Below are positions 1 to 8,643 of a stretch of DNA of 46,152 bases, one piece after another. Source of the DNA: a virus. A program made the position numbers and the translations under genes. The stretch lies in IMG/VR virus record IMGVR_UViG_3300013128_000004, positions 1-46,152 of that record, one strand, 5' to 3'. Position 1 is the stretch's first letter. Each line of letters starts with the position of its first letter. The notes under the pieces are model-generated. The model did not search any database, was not told the origin of the DNA, and worked only from the letters and a program-made list of their open reading frames with translations.

Positions 1-45
1 ATCACTGCTTGGTTTTCACTCCCTTAAATCTGTATCATTTAATTT

Positions 46-63
46 AGATAGGTACTTCTATCT
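46..63. other. small inverted repeat at the left edge
   Basis: AGATAG (46-51) and CTATCT (58-63) form a 6-bp stem with a 6-base loop. It lies just past the end of the minus-strand gene that stops at 85. It could be a weak transcript end for the leftward operon, but no T tract follows on either strand. The rest of 1-84 shows nothing codable. Confidence 0.3.
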
Positions 64-84
64 GTTAGTTTTGATTATATTTTG

Positions 85-291
85 CTAATTTTCTATAAAT
101 TTTTTGTAACTGTTAGATTCCCTCTTACAGCAATCACAGCGCCTTCTCTTATTATAAACGGTACAAGAAAGACCTTCCTCCGTATACGAACAGGACCCAT
201 CTATACGAGGATGATACCCTTCCTTTTTCATCTTCCTAAGTCTCTTATTGACTTCTTTCCAGATTTGTATATCGCTGGTATATACCTTCAT
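85..291 (-). CDS. small cysteine-rich hypothetical protein (68 aa)
   Basis: Basic protein of 68 residues with a C-terminal cysteine cluster (a CDCC motif within a basic stretch, residues ~51-57) and two further cysteines near residues 34 and 43. The spacing suggests metal binding or disulfides, but no family is recognised. Its start overlaps the stop of the upstream NYN gene by four bases (ATGA), the usual coupling in this operon, which is the main reason for preferring it over the overlapping plus-strand frame. Last gene of the leftward operon inside the window. Confidence 0.6.
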   Translation of the reverse strand: MKVYTSDIQIWKEVNKRLRKMKKEGYHPRIDGSCSYTEEGLSCTVYNKRRRCDCCKRESNSYKKFIEN

Positions 292-821
292 GATTGTCTA
301 TTTTCTTCTGGTTTTGTATTACCCGACCTTAAATGGTCATAGAAGAAACTATCATTTAGGAATCGGATAGTATCTACGTAATCACAGAAACGTTTATTGA
401 AACTTGAACCTTTTACAGACCACACTTCTACGTTTTTACCCTGCTCTTTTAAATGCTTGCATAAATCGATGAAATCGCCATCCCCACTCATGAGGACCCA
501 CTTATCGAATTCATTTATGCGCCTCATACAATCTACCGCTATAGCCATATCCTGGTCAGTACCTGTATAGCAGACACTCCCGTCAGGCTTTGTGCCTTTT
601 ACGGCTTTCTTTATTATCAGGTTGTATCCTAAAGTATGTAGGAAGTTTTCAAACTTCTTACTCTCTGCATCAGGAGTCCTGATAATATAGGCGCACATAT
701 CTACTATCTCTGGCTCATTAGCTTTGAAATGCTGAGCCAGCTTCAAGAAGTCAATTCGTTTTTGTAGGTCTTTTGCCGAAAAAAATAGATTTTGAACATC
801 TATTTGGATGTATGTTCTCAT
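288..821 (-). CDS. NYN/PIN-like (LabA/DUF88-type) nuclease domain protein
   Basis: A 177-residue protein that is almost all NYN domain. The first strand ends in the conserved Asp-x-x-Asn (IDVQN, D8/N11). A central T-x-x-D-x-x-A segment (GTDQDMAIAVD, D89/D91) and the SGDGDF block (residues 112-117) supply the other acidic residues expected to bind metal. NYN domains belong to the PIN/FEN nuclease superfamily and usually cut RNA; phage copies are mostly uncharacterised. The gene overlaps its neighbours by four bases on both sides. An RNA-degradation or RNA-processing role is inference. Confidence 0.8.
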   Translation of the reverse strand: MRTYIQIDVQNLFFSAKDLQKRIDFLKLAQHFKANEPEIVDMCAYIIRTPDAESKKFENFLHTLGYNLIIKKAVKGTKPDGSVCYTGTDQDMAIAVDCMRRINEFDKWVLMSGDGDFIDLCKHLKEQGKNVEVWSVKGSSFNKRFCDYVDTIRFLNDSFFYDHLRSGNTKPEENRQS

Positions 822-1441
822 GATTTCTTTTCAATGGTTAAGATATCCTTGTTTAACTCTAACTCAAAATTGTTCTTAGCATATGTTGAAAGAGTGGGGT
901 TGTGTGTGACTACTAATATATCCATTTTTAATTTCTCAGATAACTGCTTCAAAAGCCTACTTACATTCTCCATATAGGTGTTATCCACAGCAGCAAAAGT
1001 CTCATCCATCATAATGAAGTGAGCCTTTTTAAGCTTTATAATGCTCAGTAGTCTAAGAAGGACACTCTCTATGACTTGAACACTGCTTTTAGAATTAGGA
1101 TCAACAGTCATACCGTTATATAGGGTGTTCAGGTAGATATATAACTTCTTTCCTCTTTCCTCAATACTTGATTCAAACTTTATGTCCCTACCTGTATAAA
1201 CGGTATTAAGGCCATAAGTAATGAGCTTATCCATTTTTGTCAGGTCTTCTTGAATAAGCTTATCTGTTAGATGCTTAAGGACCTTTTCTGTTTTTACCAG
1301 GATATCATCCTCAGACTCTAACTCTTTTACTACTTTACTGGTTTTCTCAAATTGATCCTTACGGGCTTGATATAGTCCCTCAAGATATTTGATTCTATCT
1401 AATACTGAATCTACTTGAGTAGTATCCATTACTTCATCCAA
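818..1441 (-). CDS. Rad50/SbcC-like ATPase, C-terminal half (split gene)
   Basis: 207 residues matching the C-terminal lobe of SMC/Rad50-type ATPases. A short coiled coil (~15-75) leads into Walker B with catalytic glutamate (HFIMMDE, 141-147), a D-loop (AAVD, ~150-153) and the H-loop His (VTHNP, ~179-183). No Walker A is present; a matching N-terminal half with Walker A and zinc hook is encoded at 6096-7277, with five other genes between. The ABC signature region reads NSKSSVQ rather than a canonical SGGE-type motif, so it is diverged. The start is either 1441 or the internal ATG at 1429, which forms a TAATG junction with the glycosyltransferase stop. Confidence 0.8.
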   Translation of the reverse strand: MDEVMDTTQVDSVLDRIKYLEGLYQARKDQFEKTSKVVKELESEDDILVKTEKVLKHLTDKLIQEDLTKMDKLITYGLNTVYTGRDIKFESSIEERGKKLYIYLNTLYNGMTVDPNSKSSVQVIESVLLRLLSIIKLKKAHFIMMDETFAAVDNTYMENVSRLLKQLSEKLKMDILVVTHNPTLSTYAKNNFELELNKDILTIEKKS

Positions 1442-2490
1442 TCCAAATAAAGTTCTTCTAATTTTTTTACGAGCTTCTTTTGTTCATAATTTTGCATTGC
1501 TATGTTTTGTGCTCGTTCTCCTACTAACATCCTAAGTTCTGGACATAGAATCATTCTTTTTAGATATTCATAGTATTCTTCTACATTGTTAGCTATATAA
1601 CCGCCATTACTTACAACTTCTATATGACCGTTACATATTCTACTTCTATGGCTGATAACTGGGATACCTTTTATCATTGCTTGTTGAATGGCACTCCCGC
1701 ACATCTCGCCATCAAATCTATAATGAAGGAACAGGTCTAACGAATTGAAAAATCTTTCTACATACCTTTCGTCCATATTAGCAGGAAGAAAGATTATATT
1801 TTCCACCCCTTGAGCTGCTACCTGTACTTCGGGACAAGGATTCATAATCAAATAGTAAAGTTTATCACACAGCCTTTCATTAGAAACTCTCTTGTAAGCC
1901 TCAATAGCGATAGGATCAAAATTCCCAGGTCTTCCTATCCTACCACAAACGATTGCATCCTCAGGGATGTTTAAGGCTTTTCTAAGGTTGTCTTTCTTAT
2001 CAGTAACCATAGGTGCTCTGGTTGGGTTATACATCACCCAATCACAACCACCACGTAGGTCGCTGGCATTCTTTGATATACAGATAATTCTATCAGCTAA
2101 ACCACTACTATCTACACTACCAAAGATATTAGTTTCTATTTGAAGTTTAACTAATCTTTTATCAAAAGGCCATTCATAATAACCTGAACGACCTGTGTGT
2201 AGAATATCTATAGAATTTTCAGAGACTCTATCTTGAAAGTCTGTCCATAAAGGAGTGTATCCTTTATCTGGACCTGTCTTCTCTTTTGACCTTTTGAAAG
2301 ATATTGCGTGATTTGGTTCAAGATAACTTTTCAATTCATCAAGTTTACTGTTTTCCTTACACTCATCCCAATAAAAGGCATAAGGCTCATAGAGGTCCTT
2401 ATTGAGGACCTCTATGATGTTTAGGAAAATCTGAGAAGTCCCAGCATAATCCCAATTATGTACATAATATCCTACTTTTAGTCGATTCAT
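1429..2490 (-). CDS. GT-B fold glycosyltransferase (GT4/GT1-like)
   Basis: 353 residues with the two-domain layout of GT-B glycosyltransferases. The N-terminal part begins with a strand and a Gly/Thr-rich turn (YVHNWDYAGTSQ). A linker carries an ICISKNASD acceptor-side motif, and the C-terminal nucleotide-sugar domain has GRIGRPGNFD, then a Glu-containing donor-binding helix region (FDGEMCGSAIQQAMIKGIPVI). Sugar and acceptor are unknown: phage DNA bases, virion proteins and host surface polymers are all possible. It lies inside a recombination operon, between the two Rad50 halves. Overlaps: 4 bases with the upstream gene and up to 13 with the downstream one. Confidence 0.8.
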   Translation of the reverse strand: MNRLKVGYYVHNWDYAGTSQIFLNIIEVLNKDLYEPYAFYWDECKENSKLDELKSYLEPNHAISFKRSKEKTGPDKGYTPLWTDFQDRVSENSIDILHTGRSGYYEWPFDKRLVKLQIETNIFGSVDSSGLADRIICISKNASDLRGGCDWVMYNPTRAPMVTDKKDNLRKALNIPEDAIVCGRIGRPGNFDPIAIEAYKRVSNERLCDKLYYLIMNPCPEVQVAAQGVENIIFLPANMDERYVERFFNSLDLFLHYRFDGEMCGSAIQQAMIKGIPVISHRSRICNGHIEVVSNGGYIANNVEEYYEYLKRMILCPELRMLVGERAQNIAMQNYEQKKLVKKLEELYLDWMK

Positions 2491-2780
2491 AATCTCTTAT
2501 CTTTAGGAATTCTAGGTATCGGTAACCAATACGTTACATTTACAACTTCTAATGTGGAATCTTGCCATGCTTCCATAAGGTCATTATAATAGCATACCTC
2601 ATAACGGCTACCATAGCTTTTCCCATTACATTTTATAGAACCTAATAACATCTCTCTTTCTGTGATGCACAGATATTTGTTAGAACTGTCTGGTATAAAA
2701 TCTTTTGTGGAAATCCACTTCGCGGTGGATTTCTTTTTCAATTTAGGTATGACAATCCTATCGTCTACATCTACTTTCAT
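2487..2780 (-). CDS. DUF551-like small protein
   Basis: 97 residues. A conserved-looking stretch starts with W-I-S-x-x-D-F-I-P, continues through a beta-rich YLCITE / YEVCYYND segment, and ends with VTYWLPIPRIP. This matches the familiar DUF551 pattern (W-I-P-V-x-x-x-L-P at one end and THWMPLPEPP at the other), common in phages and of unknown function. AGGACATT lies just before the ATG, and the stop overlaps the glycosyltransferase start (ATGA). Assignment is by pattern only. Confidence 0.65.
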   Translation of the reverse strand: MKVDVDDRIVIPKLKKKSTAKWISTKDFIPDSSNKYLCITEREMLLGSIKCNGKSYGSRYEVCYYNDLMEAWQDSTLEVVNVTYWLPIPRIPKDKRL

Positions 2781-2786
2781 AATGTC

Positions 2787-3947
2787 CTACTGTTTCACCA
2801 CTCTTGAATAGCTACCAACACCAACGACCAAGTATTTCTGGTCTTTGAACATTCCTGGTTTGTAGACCTTAAAGAAAGGGGCATCATCATTGATGAACAA
2901 CTTAACTGTCCCTTCAGTATCAAGGGATGACATAATGCTTTTGAAGAGTTTGTATCCAACTATATGAGTCACAGCTTCATCGTTATCATCTGCAACTTTG
3001 GATACTGTTAACTTCTCCATACATTTGAGGTTGCCTATAAGGGATAGCTCAAGCCGGGAGTTGTCGCCTAATCCAGAAAGAGATACCTGCACACCAGTTC
3101 CCGCCAAATTTTTAGAAGTCACTACAAGACGATCTAAGGATTTCAGTATCTTATTTTTCTCTACTTCTATGTGTTTCCCATCAGCTTTTATAAGGTCTGT
3201 CTTTATCTTAGGGGTTTCAATAGAAGACTTTAAGAAGCCAAAGAATATCCCTTTATTCTGACTTTCTACGGCATAGTATTTCTCTGTTTCAATAAATGAT
3301 ACCACCTCATCCTTCATCACATCCAAAATACCATGAAGTACGGGGATTACCATTTTTCTAATCTTCACATTCTTAAACTCTTTGAACATCTTACAGGCTA
3401 AGTAACCCATCTTGTTCATACCGTTAGCACTATAAGCCATGTTCTCATTAATGACTAAGAAATCGTACTTCTTAGATTCCTCAGTCATAGCGGTCAGGTA
3501 ATTAACAGACCACTTAAGCGTATAGGCTAAAAATTCCTTATCAATTGAATACACAGCTATTGGAGCGGTATTCTCAAAACGGAGCATTTTATCTGGGGGA
3601 AAAGACTGCACAGATGTAAAAGATTCATTGTCCTCAGAGGTATATACTTTAAGAACCAAATCTTTGGGGTCCAACTCAAGTAGAATATCTTCATGCTCTA
3701 TCTTCACGAGAAGTTTTTCTAGAGCTTTAGGATCAGCTGTAAAAGAAAGATCTCCGTCCTGATGTTCTACGATGGATATAGTACTAGAAGCTCTCAGGTC
3801 ATTATTTGTAGCGGACACTGTGAGAGTAGAATCTTTTGGAGTAAATAGTAGATGCGCTCTTTCCTCTTGAAGGACGACTTTAGATAGCGCTCTCTTTGCT
3901 ATTGATATAGCATCCTTAAGTTCTTCTTTTTTTACTTTAATCCTCAT
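2787..3947 (-). CDS. dnaN: DNA polymerase III beta-type sliding clamp
   Basis: 386 residues, close to the ~370 of bacterial beta clamps, and unlike phage T4 gp45 (~230). Begins MRIKVKKEELKDAISIAKRAL, the typical first strand and helix of a beta clamp. Three repeated clamp folds of ~125 residues can be traced. The C-terminal stretch (YLVVGVGSYSRVVKQ) sits where the usual P-M-R-L end would be, but lacks it. The protein should encircle DNA and tether the polymerase; the same phage encodes delta', delta and gamma/tau loaders on the plus strand, which strongly supports the call. The RBS GAGGG overlaps the end of the preceding coiled-coil gene. Confidence 0.75.
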   Translation of the reverse strand: MRIKVKKEELKDAISIAKRALSKVVLQEERAHLLFTPKDSTLTVSATNNDLRASSTISIVEHQDGDLSFTADPKALEKLLVKIEHEDILLELDPKDLVLKVYTSEDNESFTSVQSFPPDKMLRFENTAPIAVYSIDKEFLAYTLKWSVNYLTAMTEESKKYDFLVINENMAYSANGMNKMGYLACKMFKEFKNVKIRKMVIPVLHGILDVMKDEVVSFIETEKYYAVESQNKGIFFGFLKSSIETPKIKTDLIKADGKHIEVEKNKILKSLDRLVVTSKNLAGTGVQVSLSGLGDNSRLELSLIGNLKCMEKLTVSKVADDNDEAVTHIVGYKLFKSIMSSLDTEGTVKLFINDDAPFFKVYKPGMFKDQKYLVVGVGSYSRVVKQ

Positions 3948-3948
3948 C

Positions 3949-4215
3949 TTAACCCTCTATTTTGCTAAGCTTTGAAGATACCGCACTTAGTTCGGCCTCA
4001 AAAGCTTCTACCGCCTTTTTAATCTCTTCTTCTTTTTTAGATATGACAGCAGCCAACTCTTTAGGCTCAAACCCCAGGTCTTTGATTTCTTTAACAAGGG
4101 TAGATAGTATCTCTTTTTTACTTTTATACTGCTCTTCTATCCTGATCTTTTTAGTATCATACTCTTTAAGTAACTTCTGTAGTCTCATGAATTTTTCTGC
4201 ATCTTGACTAGCCAT
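3949..4215 (-). CDS. small coiled-coil protein (88 aa)
   Basis: Charged heptad-rich protein, predicted to be almost entirely helical coiled coil (residues ~5-85). No catalytic motif. AGAGG precedes the ATG. Its stop lies next to the clamp start, so the two are probably translated together. It is the first gene after the promoter at 4243-4271. Function unknown. Confidence 0.6.
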   Translation of the reverse strand: MASQDAEKFMRLQKLLKEYDTKKIRIEEQYKSKKEILSTLVKEIKDLGFEPKELAAVISKKEEEIKKAVEAFEAELSAVSSKLSKIEG

Positions 4216-4242
4216 GTTTACCTCTTTCTTCAGGTCTTTGAT

Positions 4243-4271
4243 AATGTACTAAATGGTTATTACTTTTTAAA
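4243..4271 (-). promoter_or_regulatory. phage promoter, TTTAAA-N17-TACATT class
   Basis: On the minus strand TTTAAA (4271-4266) is followed after exactly 17 bp by TACATT (4248-4243). The spacer holds TAACCATTTAG, almost identical to the copy at 20934-20962. The -35 box overlaps the last codons of the Cas4-like gene, and transcription would start near 4236, upstream of the coiled-coil/clamp genes. Confidence 0.65.
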
Positions 4272-5105
4272 GCCTACAGATTGTAATTCACCATTATAAT
4301 CTGGAAGGGCAGATTTTTTTCCACGCTTTTCTTTGTTGGCTTCTTTTTTCTGAGAGTGCTCTTCGCACTGATAACGAAAATCGCACCACTTGCACTGTTT
4401 AGATAACCCTATTTTGGCTTCAAATTTAGTATCGGCTTTGATAGCATTTTTTACTAAAGCCAGTTTATTTTTGAATTTAATGATGGTGTCATATGTAAAA
4501 TCATAATATACAATCTGGCGCATTCTCCAATAAAGGATACCAAGTTGATCCGGCATCTTTTTATAGTGAATCAAATAGACTAATGCGTAGAAATAGAGTT
4601 GGTCAGCATCAATATTTTTACCTATTTCATCGGTGCCTTTTCCATCCAAAATAGTTACTTTTCCCTGGTCATCTTTGTATATGAAGTCTACTTTAGATAC
4701 AAGGGAGTCTCCGCTGTTTTTCAGATTGATAATGATTTTCTTTTCAGATTCACTATGGCGAAAAACGTCATCAAACACTTTGAGGTTCTCCAGGACATCA
4801 GAATAGGCTTGTTCAAAGAGGTCCACGGAAGAGTATTTACACCAAGGCTCATTCCAATCCACATAATTATCCTGAAGGACCTTGTTCCAGATACCTCTTA
4901 GATATCCTTTAACTTCTGTTTCTGTAAGGACTTTTCCACCCTTACTATAAAGATTAGAATAGAGTTCAAAAAACTTCTGAACAGTTATCCCATATAATGC
5001 GAAATACTTACTTGGAGTAACAGCAGGTTTTACTCTATCCCGTTGGTACTTATATTTCTTTGGACACTCCATGTAACTCTTATACTCAGAATACGAAATT
5101 TTCAT
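4260..5105 (-). CDS. PD-(D/E)XK nuclease, Cas4/RecB-like with Fe-S cysteines
   Basis: 281 residues. The N-terminus S-Y-S-E-Y-K-S-Y-x-x-C-P-K-K is the classical start of RecB/Cas4 nucleases. The PD-(D/E)XK core has D140 (SKVDFIY), then D154-x-K156 (ILDGKG), and the QLYFYA helix (~169-174) acts as motif QhxxY. Four cysteines (C14, C238, C241, C247; CKWCDFRYQC) are spaced as in 4Fe-4S-binding members. Likely an exonuclease that processes DNA ends with the Mre11/Rad50 and RecA proteins encoded next to it. ATGA overlap with the Mre11 stop; AAAGGA upstream. Confidence 0.85.
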   Translation of the reverse strand: MKISYSEYKSYMECPKKYKYQRDRVKPAVTPSKYFALYGITVQKFFELYSNLYSKGGKVLTETEVKGYLRGIWNKVLQDNYVDWNEPWCKYSSVDLFEQAYSDVLENLKVFDDVFRHSESEKKIIINLKNSGDSLVSKVDFIYKDDQGKVTILDGKGTDEIGKNIDADQLYFYALVYLIHYKKMPDQLGILYWRMRQIVYYDFTYDTIIKFKNKLALVKNAIKADTKFEAKIGLSKQCKWCDFRYQCEEHSQKKEANKEKRGKKSALPDYNGELQSVGFKK

Positions 5106-6103
5106 TTTATGATTCCTTTGATATAATTGTCAGCTTCATCTATGTAGTCTTTAACTCTTTGGACTACGGCTTTATCTACATTTGCTTTATCTATCTCATC
5201 TTGTATATTATCCTTATCAGTATCTGTATCAGTAGCAACTTCCAACTTAAGAGTATCAACAAACTCTTCAGTAGCCTTGGCTCTTTCTTTCTCAGTTTTC
5301 TTTTCCTCAATGTTAAACACTTCTGTAGCAGGCTTAACACGAAGCTTTACAGTCTGAGTACTAATCTTCTTATCTGGAGATATAGTCACTACACAGATTT
5401 TTGGGTTTCTTCCGATGTCATCCTCAACCAAAGATCCCCGACTTATGGCACCAACATTGATAAAGTGCTGTTCTTTCCCGATTATGTTAAGAACTTCCAC
5501 ACCCTGGTCTATATGGTAGTGCCCCAAGATGAAAATATCATCTCTTAACTGGGATATCTCTTCATAGGAATAGAGCTTTGTTTTAAATAAAGATCCACCC
5601 TTTTTTGTAGCATATAGATGCAGAGCGCAAACGCTCACTGTTCCTTCATCATCCACTATTCTTGGATACGCAGATGTAGATTCTAAATACGGGTCTTCAG
5701 TAAAAGGAAATGAACGAAGTCTTACATTTTTAATCTTTCTTTCTGCCCCAATCTGTATCAATGCTCCGCTTTCGTATATAACATTTAGAGGTTGCTTATC
5801 AAAAGTGATATAGCTGTCATTCTTCAAGTCATGATTACCTTCTATGCAGTATACCGGGGCTGGAAAAGACTTGAAGAGTTTTATGAGGATTCCTGTTAAT
5901 TCATGGGAGTTCTTCATGGGAGCTTTGAGATTAAATAAGTCTCCACCGCAGACAAAGAAATCTACATTTAATTTCTCTCCTACGAGCTTTATTTGATTAA
6001 GCTTTTCCAGGATATCCTGTCGATAGTCACCTAATCGAGCTTGAGGGTTTACATCGCTGATATGTACGTCTGTGAATGTAATAAATTTGGTAGTGTCAGT
6101 CAT
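5102..6103 (-). CDS. sbcD: SbcD/Mre11-like exonuclease (calcineurin-like phosphoesterase)
   Basis: 333 residues from the ATG at 6103, which has GGAGG seven bases upstream; the longer frame from 6124 has no such site. Metallophosphoesterase motifs appear in order: D-V-H (12-14), GGD (53-55), GNHD (89-92) and GHYHID near residue 172. The C-terminal ~90 residues are acidic and helical, likely the region that contacts Rad50. The start overlaps the stop of the Rad50 N-terminal half by eight bases, fitting co-expression of a Mre11-Rad50 pair (T4 gp47/gp46 equivalents) that resects DNA ends. Confidence 0.88.
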   Translation of the reverse strand: MTDTTKFITFTDVHISDVNPQARLGDYRQDILEKLNQIKLVGEKLNVDFFVCGGDLFNLKAPMKNSHELTGILIKLFKSFPAPVYCIEGNHDLKNDSYITFDKQPLNVIYESGALIQIGAERKIKNVRLRSFPFTEDPYLESTSAYPRIVDDEGTVSVCALHLYATKKGGSLFKTKLYSYEEISQLRDDIFILGHYHIDQGVEVLNIIGKEQHFINVGAISRGSLVEDDIGRNPKICVVTISPDKKISTQTVKLRVKPATEVFNIEEKKTEKERAKATEEFVDTLKLEVATDTDTDKDNIQDEIDKANVDKAVVQRVKDYIDEADNYIKGIIK

Positions 6104-7277
6104 TTTTAACCTCCAGACTGGCACCGCATACGGGGCAAGCCTCGAATTTATCTAACTCTTGCTGAGTAGTTTCCATTTCTTTAGTTACAGTTGCTAAAGC
6201 GGTTTTCAAATCGGTAGCTTCTTTAGATGTAACTTGAAGGTCTTGGTAGATTCTTCTCAATGTATCCACTGTGTCAAAATCTATTGTGGGCGTTTTCGGA
6301 AGAATAAAGTCAGCCAGTATCCTCTCCATATTTTCTACTTCTAAATATAAAGAGCAATATCTGTTATTTACTGATTTGAGTTTTTCTACATCATTAATTT
6401 TATCGCTCAGTTCCTGAGACATCTCAGAAGGTATTAGGATATCCTTATAACTTTCCAATCTTTTCATATCTTGAGCGACAACTGTTAGTTGAGAACGAAG
6501 ATTGTTCATCCTACTTAAAGTTATTATAGATTCTTCGATCTCTTTTCCTGATGGTATCTTTATTTGAGATACCTCTGAGAGTCTATTTATTTCTTTTTCT
6601 ACTGTAGAGATAGAAGAATTTATAACTTTCAAATGTTCTATAGTACTCTCTTGAGATTTTATATCATCTCTCTTCTTAACTATTGAACCTTTTTCGGATA
6701 GTATATCTTCAAATCCTACAAATCTATCAAAATCTCTCTTAGCTACTACTAAATCTTCTTTTCGGGTCTTAAGAATATCACGATTCTTTCTCTGGTCCCG
6801 GTTACAGAACTCTAAGGCTTTATACAGCTTATCTAAGCCATACATAGAAATAAGTAAATCCGCTGCTTTGGAGTCCCTTTTGTCCACCAAAAACAGCGGA
6901 TTATACTGTTCACAGTAATGAAGATTTACTTCGTCATCAGCATTGGTAGTGATTACTCCAAACCCAGAGTCTATAATTTGTTGAGGTTGACTATCCTTAC
7001 CTACCTTCTTCTGCTTTATACCATTGATCTCATAGAAGTTGTTACCGCTTTCTTTGTGCCATAACAAATCCATGTTTTCACTTTTTATACGTACCTCACA
7101 AAAAGTTTCACCCCATTTGATGAACTGTTCACCTTTTTGATTGGTTAAAGCAGCATTGATAGCCCTCAATAAAGCGCTCTTACCGATGAAGTTCCTACCT
7201 GTAACAGTACAGAACCCATCAAAAGAAAACTTTATGTGTCCAATAGACTCATAGTTTGTTATCTCTACTTCAATCAT
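6096..7277 (-). CDS. Rad50/SbcC-like ATPase, N-terminal half ending at the zinc hook
   Basis: 393 residues. The N-terminal lobe carries a P-loop (GRNFIGKS, 27-34), followed by ~200 residues of coiled coil. The protein stops just after a C-P-V-C zinc hook (C381/C384). In Rad50/SbcC the chain would continue through a second coil to Walker B; here that lobe is separate at 818-1441. The ORF ends cleanly in an overlap with the Mre11 gene, so this looks like a true gene split rather than a sequencing frameshift. A candidate promoter lies directly upstream (7298-7325). Confidence 0.82.
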   Translation of the reverse strand: MIEVEITNYESIGHIKFSFDGFCTVTGRNFIGKSALLRAINAALTNQKGEQFIKWGETFCEVRIKSENMDLLWHKESGNNFYEINGIKQKKVGKDSQPQQIIDSGFGVITTNADDEVNLHYCEQYNPLFLVDKRDSKAADLLISMYGLDKLYKALEFCNRDQRKNRDILKTRKEDLVVAKRDFDRFVGFEDILSEKGSIVKKRDDIKSQESTIEHLKVINSSISTVEKEINRLSEVSQIKIPSGKEIEESIITLSRMNNLRSQLTVVAQDMKRLESYKDILIPSEMSQELSDKINDVEKLKSVNNRYCSLYLEVENMERILADFILPKTPTIDFDTVDTLRRIYQDLQVTSKEATDLKTALATVTKEMETTQQELDKFEACPVCGASLEVKND

Positions 7278-7297
7278 TATCTTACACTCTATTCATA

Positions 7298-7325
7298 TTT
7301 ATAATGTTTTAGTATGTACTTTAAT
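7298..7325 (-). promoter_or_regulatory. possible promoter before the Rad50 N-terminal gene
   Basis: On the minus strand ATTAAA (7325-7320) lies 16 bp before TATAAA (7303-7298) in the only gap between RecA and Rad50. It lacks the AACCA spacer motif of the main phage promoter class, so it may be a plain host-type promoter or chance in AT-rich DNA. Confidence 0.35.
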
Positions 7326-8643
7326 CGACAGCTTTCTCAGTTTCAATTCCAGATCCCATCATCCCTTGAAGTTCTGCGAGTTCTGCTTTATCATCGTCAC
7401 TGAGTTCCACAATCTTTGTCTTTTTCTCACCCAGATGTTTAGTAAGTTCCTCAAGGGTTTCTTTTTCATCTTCTGTGATGCCCTCACCTTTTTTAAGGAG
7501 TTCATCTCTAAGCTCTATCATATCCTGGAAACTCTGTTTAGGTACCAGATATGGCTTAAGTGCTTCGAGTACATCTGGGTTCTTTTCAAGATGACTAAGA
7601 ACAGCCTGTCTACCTTGGATCTTAAAACTATGTGTTTCGTTTGGATCTTTCCATTCGTAGTACCCAGCGCCACCCTTCTTAATAATATTTCGGTTGATAC
7701 CTAATTCTACCAACGATAGAATATTGTTGATACCTTGACCGAAGGTAATAAAAAGAGGGATTTTTTTGAATGGAAGGTCAAGCTTACTCTTAATGATACG
7801 AGCTTCCACTACCTGATTAACACACTTCTCTTCCTTAGCTCCGGTAATATTGCTGATAGCATCTACCTTTTCTTGCTGCTTTCCTTTGAGTTCGATACGG
7901 ATAGTAGCAAAGAACTTTGGAGCTTTACCGCCTGAGGTAGTCTCATTAGGACCTGGATCATACTGGCTTGATTTGATAACTGTGCGCAGCTGGTTCAGCA
8001 TCAGCAAACAGGTATCATATTTCTCAAGGCGTTTATTCATCCAGTTTAGGAAGGTGCTCATTAAACGAGCGTGCTTACCAATTGCTGTTCCGGCATCTGC
8101 TTCAGCTTCTGAAGTTTCCTTTGGAAGCATAGCAGTAACAGAGTCAATAACAATAAGAGCAGGCTTTAGAGTGAGCAGACCTGTCCCAAGAAGGTTTGTA
8201 CCTTCTTCGAAGCTTTTTGGTGTCATGTGATAAAAAAGAGGGGGATTCAAGTCTATACCGAGATTCTCGATATATTTGAATTGTGTTCTGAGGGAGTGCT
8301 CAAAGTCTGCATAAATGACAGCCCCACCCATCTTCTGGGTTTCTCTCACAGCATGCAGTGCAAGGGTTGTTTTACCACAACCCTCACCACCAAATACCTC
8401 AACCATGTACCCACGGGGATATCCGCCTGGGGCTTCTTGATGAGTTCCGTCACCAATAGCTCTATTTAGAGACCAAGAACCTGTAGGGATAAAGTTTATT
8501 TTCTTTTTGATGTCTCCAAGGGCATCATTTTTCTTGAGAAGCTCTAAAAATGCTATACTTGCTTCTCCCTTTGAGACCTTTTTCGTAGTAGTATTTGTCT
8601 CATTTTCAATCGTCTTCTTCGGTTTCTTTTTGAAGTTCGCCAT
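7321..8643 (-). CDS. recA: RecA/UvsX-like recombinase
   Basis: 440 residues, longer than bacterial RecA (~350). A lysine-rich N-terminus is followed by the core with P-loop GGEGCGKTT (85-93), Walker B LIVIDSV (D167) and a RecA-type LLMLNQLRT segment. After it comes an SGGKAPKFFA region equivalent to loop L2 and the GGxA(I/L)KF motif. It should form filaments on ssDNA and drive strand exchange. The C-terminal ~90 residues are charged and low in complexity. RBS AAGGAG. Its first 38 bases overlap the 3' end of the RuvC-like gene. Confidence 0.93.
   Translation of the reverse strand: MANFKKKPKKTIENETNTTTKKVSKGEASIAFLELLKKNDALGDIKKKINFIPTGSWSLNRAIGDGTHQEAPGGYPRGYMVEVFGGEGCGKTTLALHAVRETQKMGGAVIYADFEHSLRTQFKYIENLGIDLNPPLFYHMTPKSFEEGTNLLGTGLLTLKPALIVIDSVTAMLPKETSEAEADAGTAIGKHARLMSTFLNWMNKRLEKYDTCLLMLNQLRTVIKSSQYDPGPNETTSGGKAPKFFATIRIELKGKQQEKVDAISNITGAKEEKCVNQVVEARIIKSKLDLPFKKIPLFITFGQGINNILSLVELGINRNIIKKGGAGYYEWKDPNETHSFKIQGRQAVLSHLEKNPDVLEALKPYLVPKQSFQDMIELRDELLKKGEGITEDEKETLEELTKHLGEKKTKIVELSDDDKAELAELQGMMGSGIETEKAVD

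Noticed and set aside
82-342. Plus-strand 86-codon ORF at the left edge
   Set aside because: It lies opposite the 68-codon minus gene and the NYN gene, which have a clear domain and ATGA coupling; it has no RBS.
7321-8643. RecA gene as a possible inteine- or intron-bearing gene because of its 440 codons
   Set aside because: Motifs follow each other at normal distances; the extra length is in charged terminal tails.
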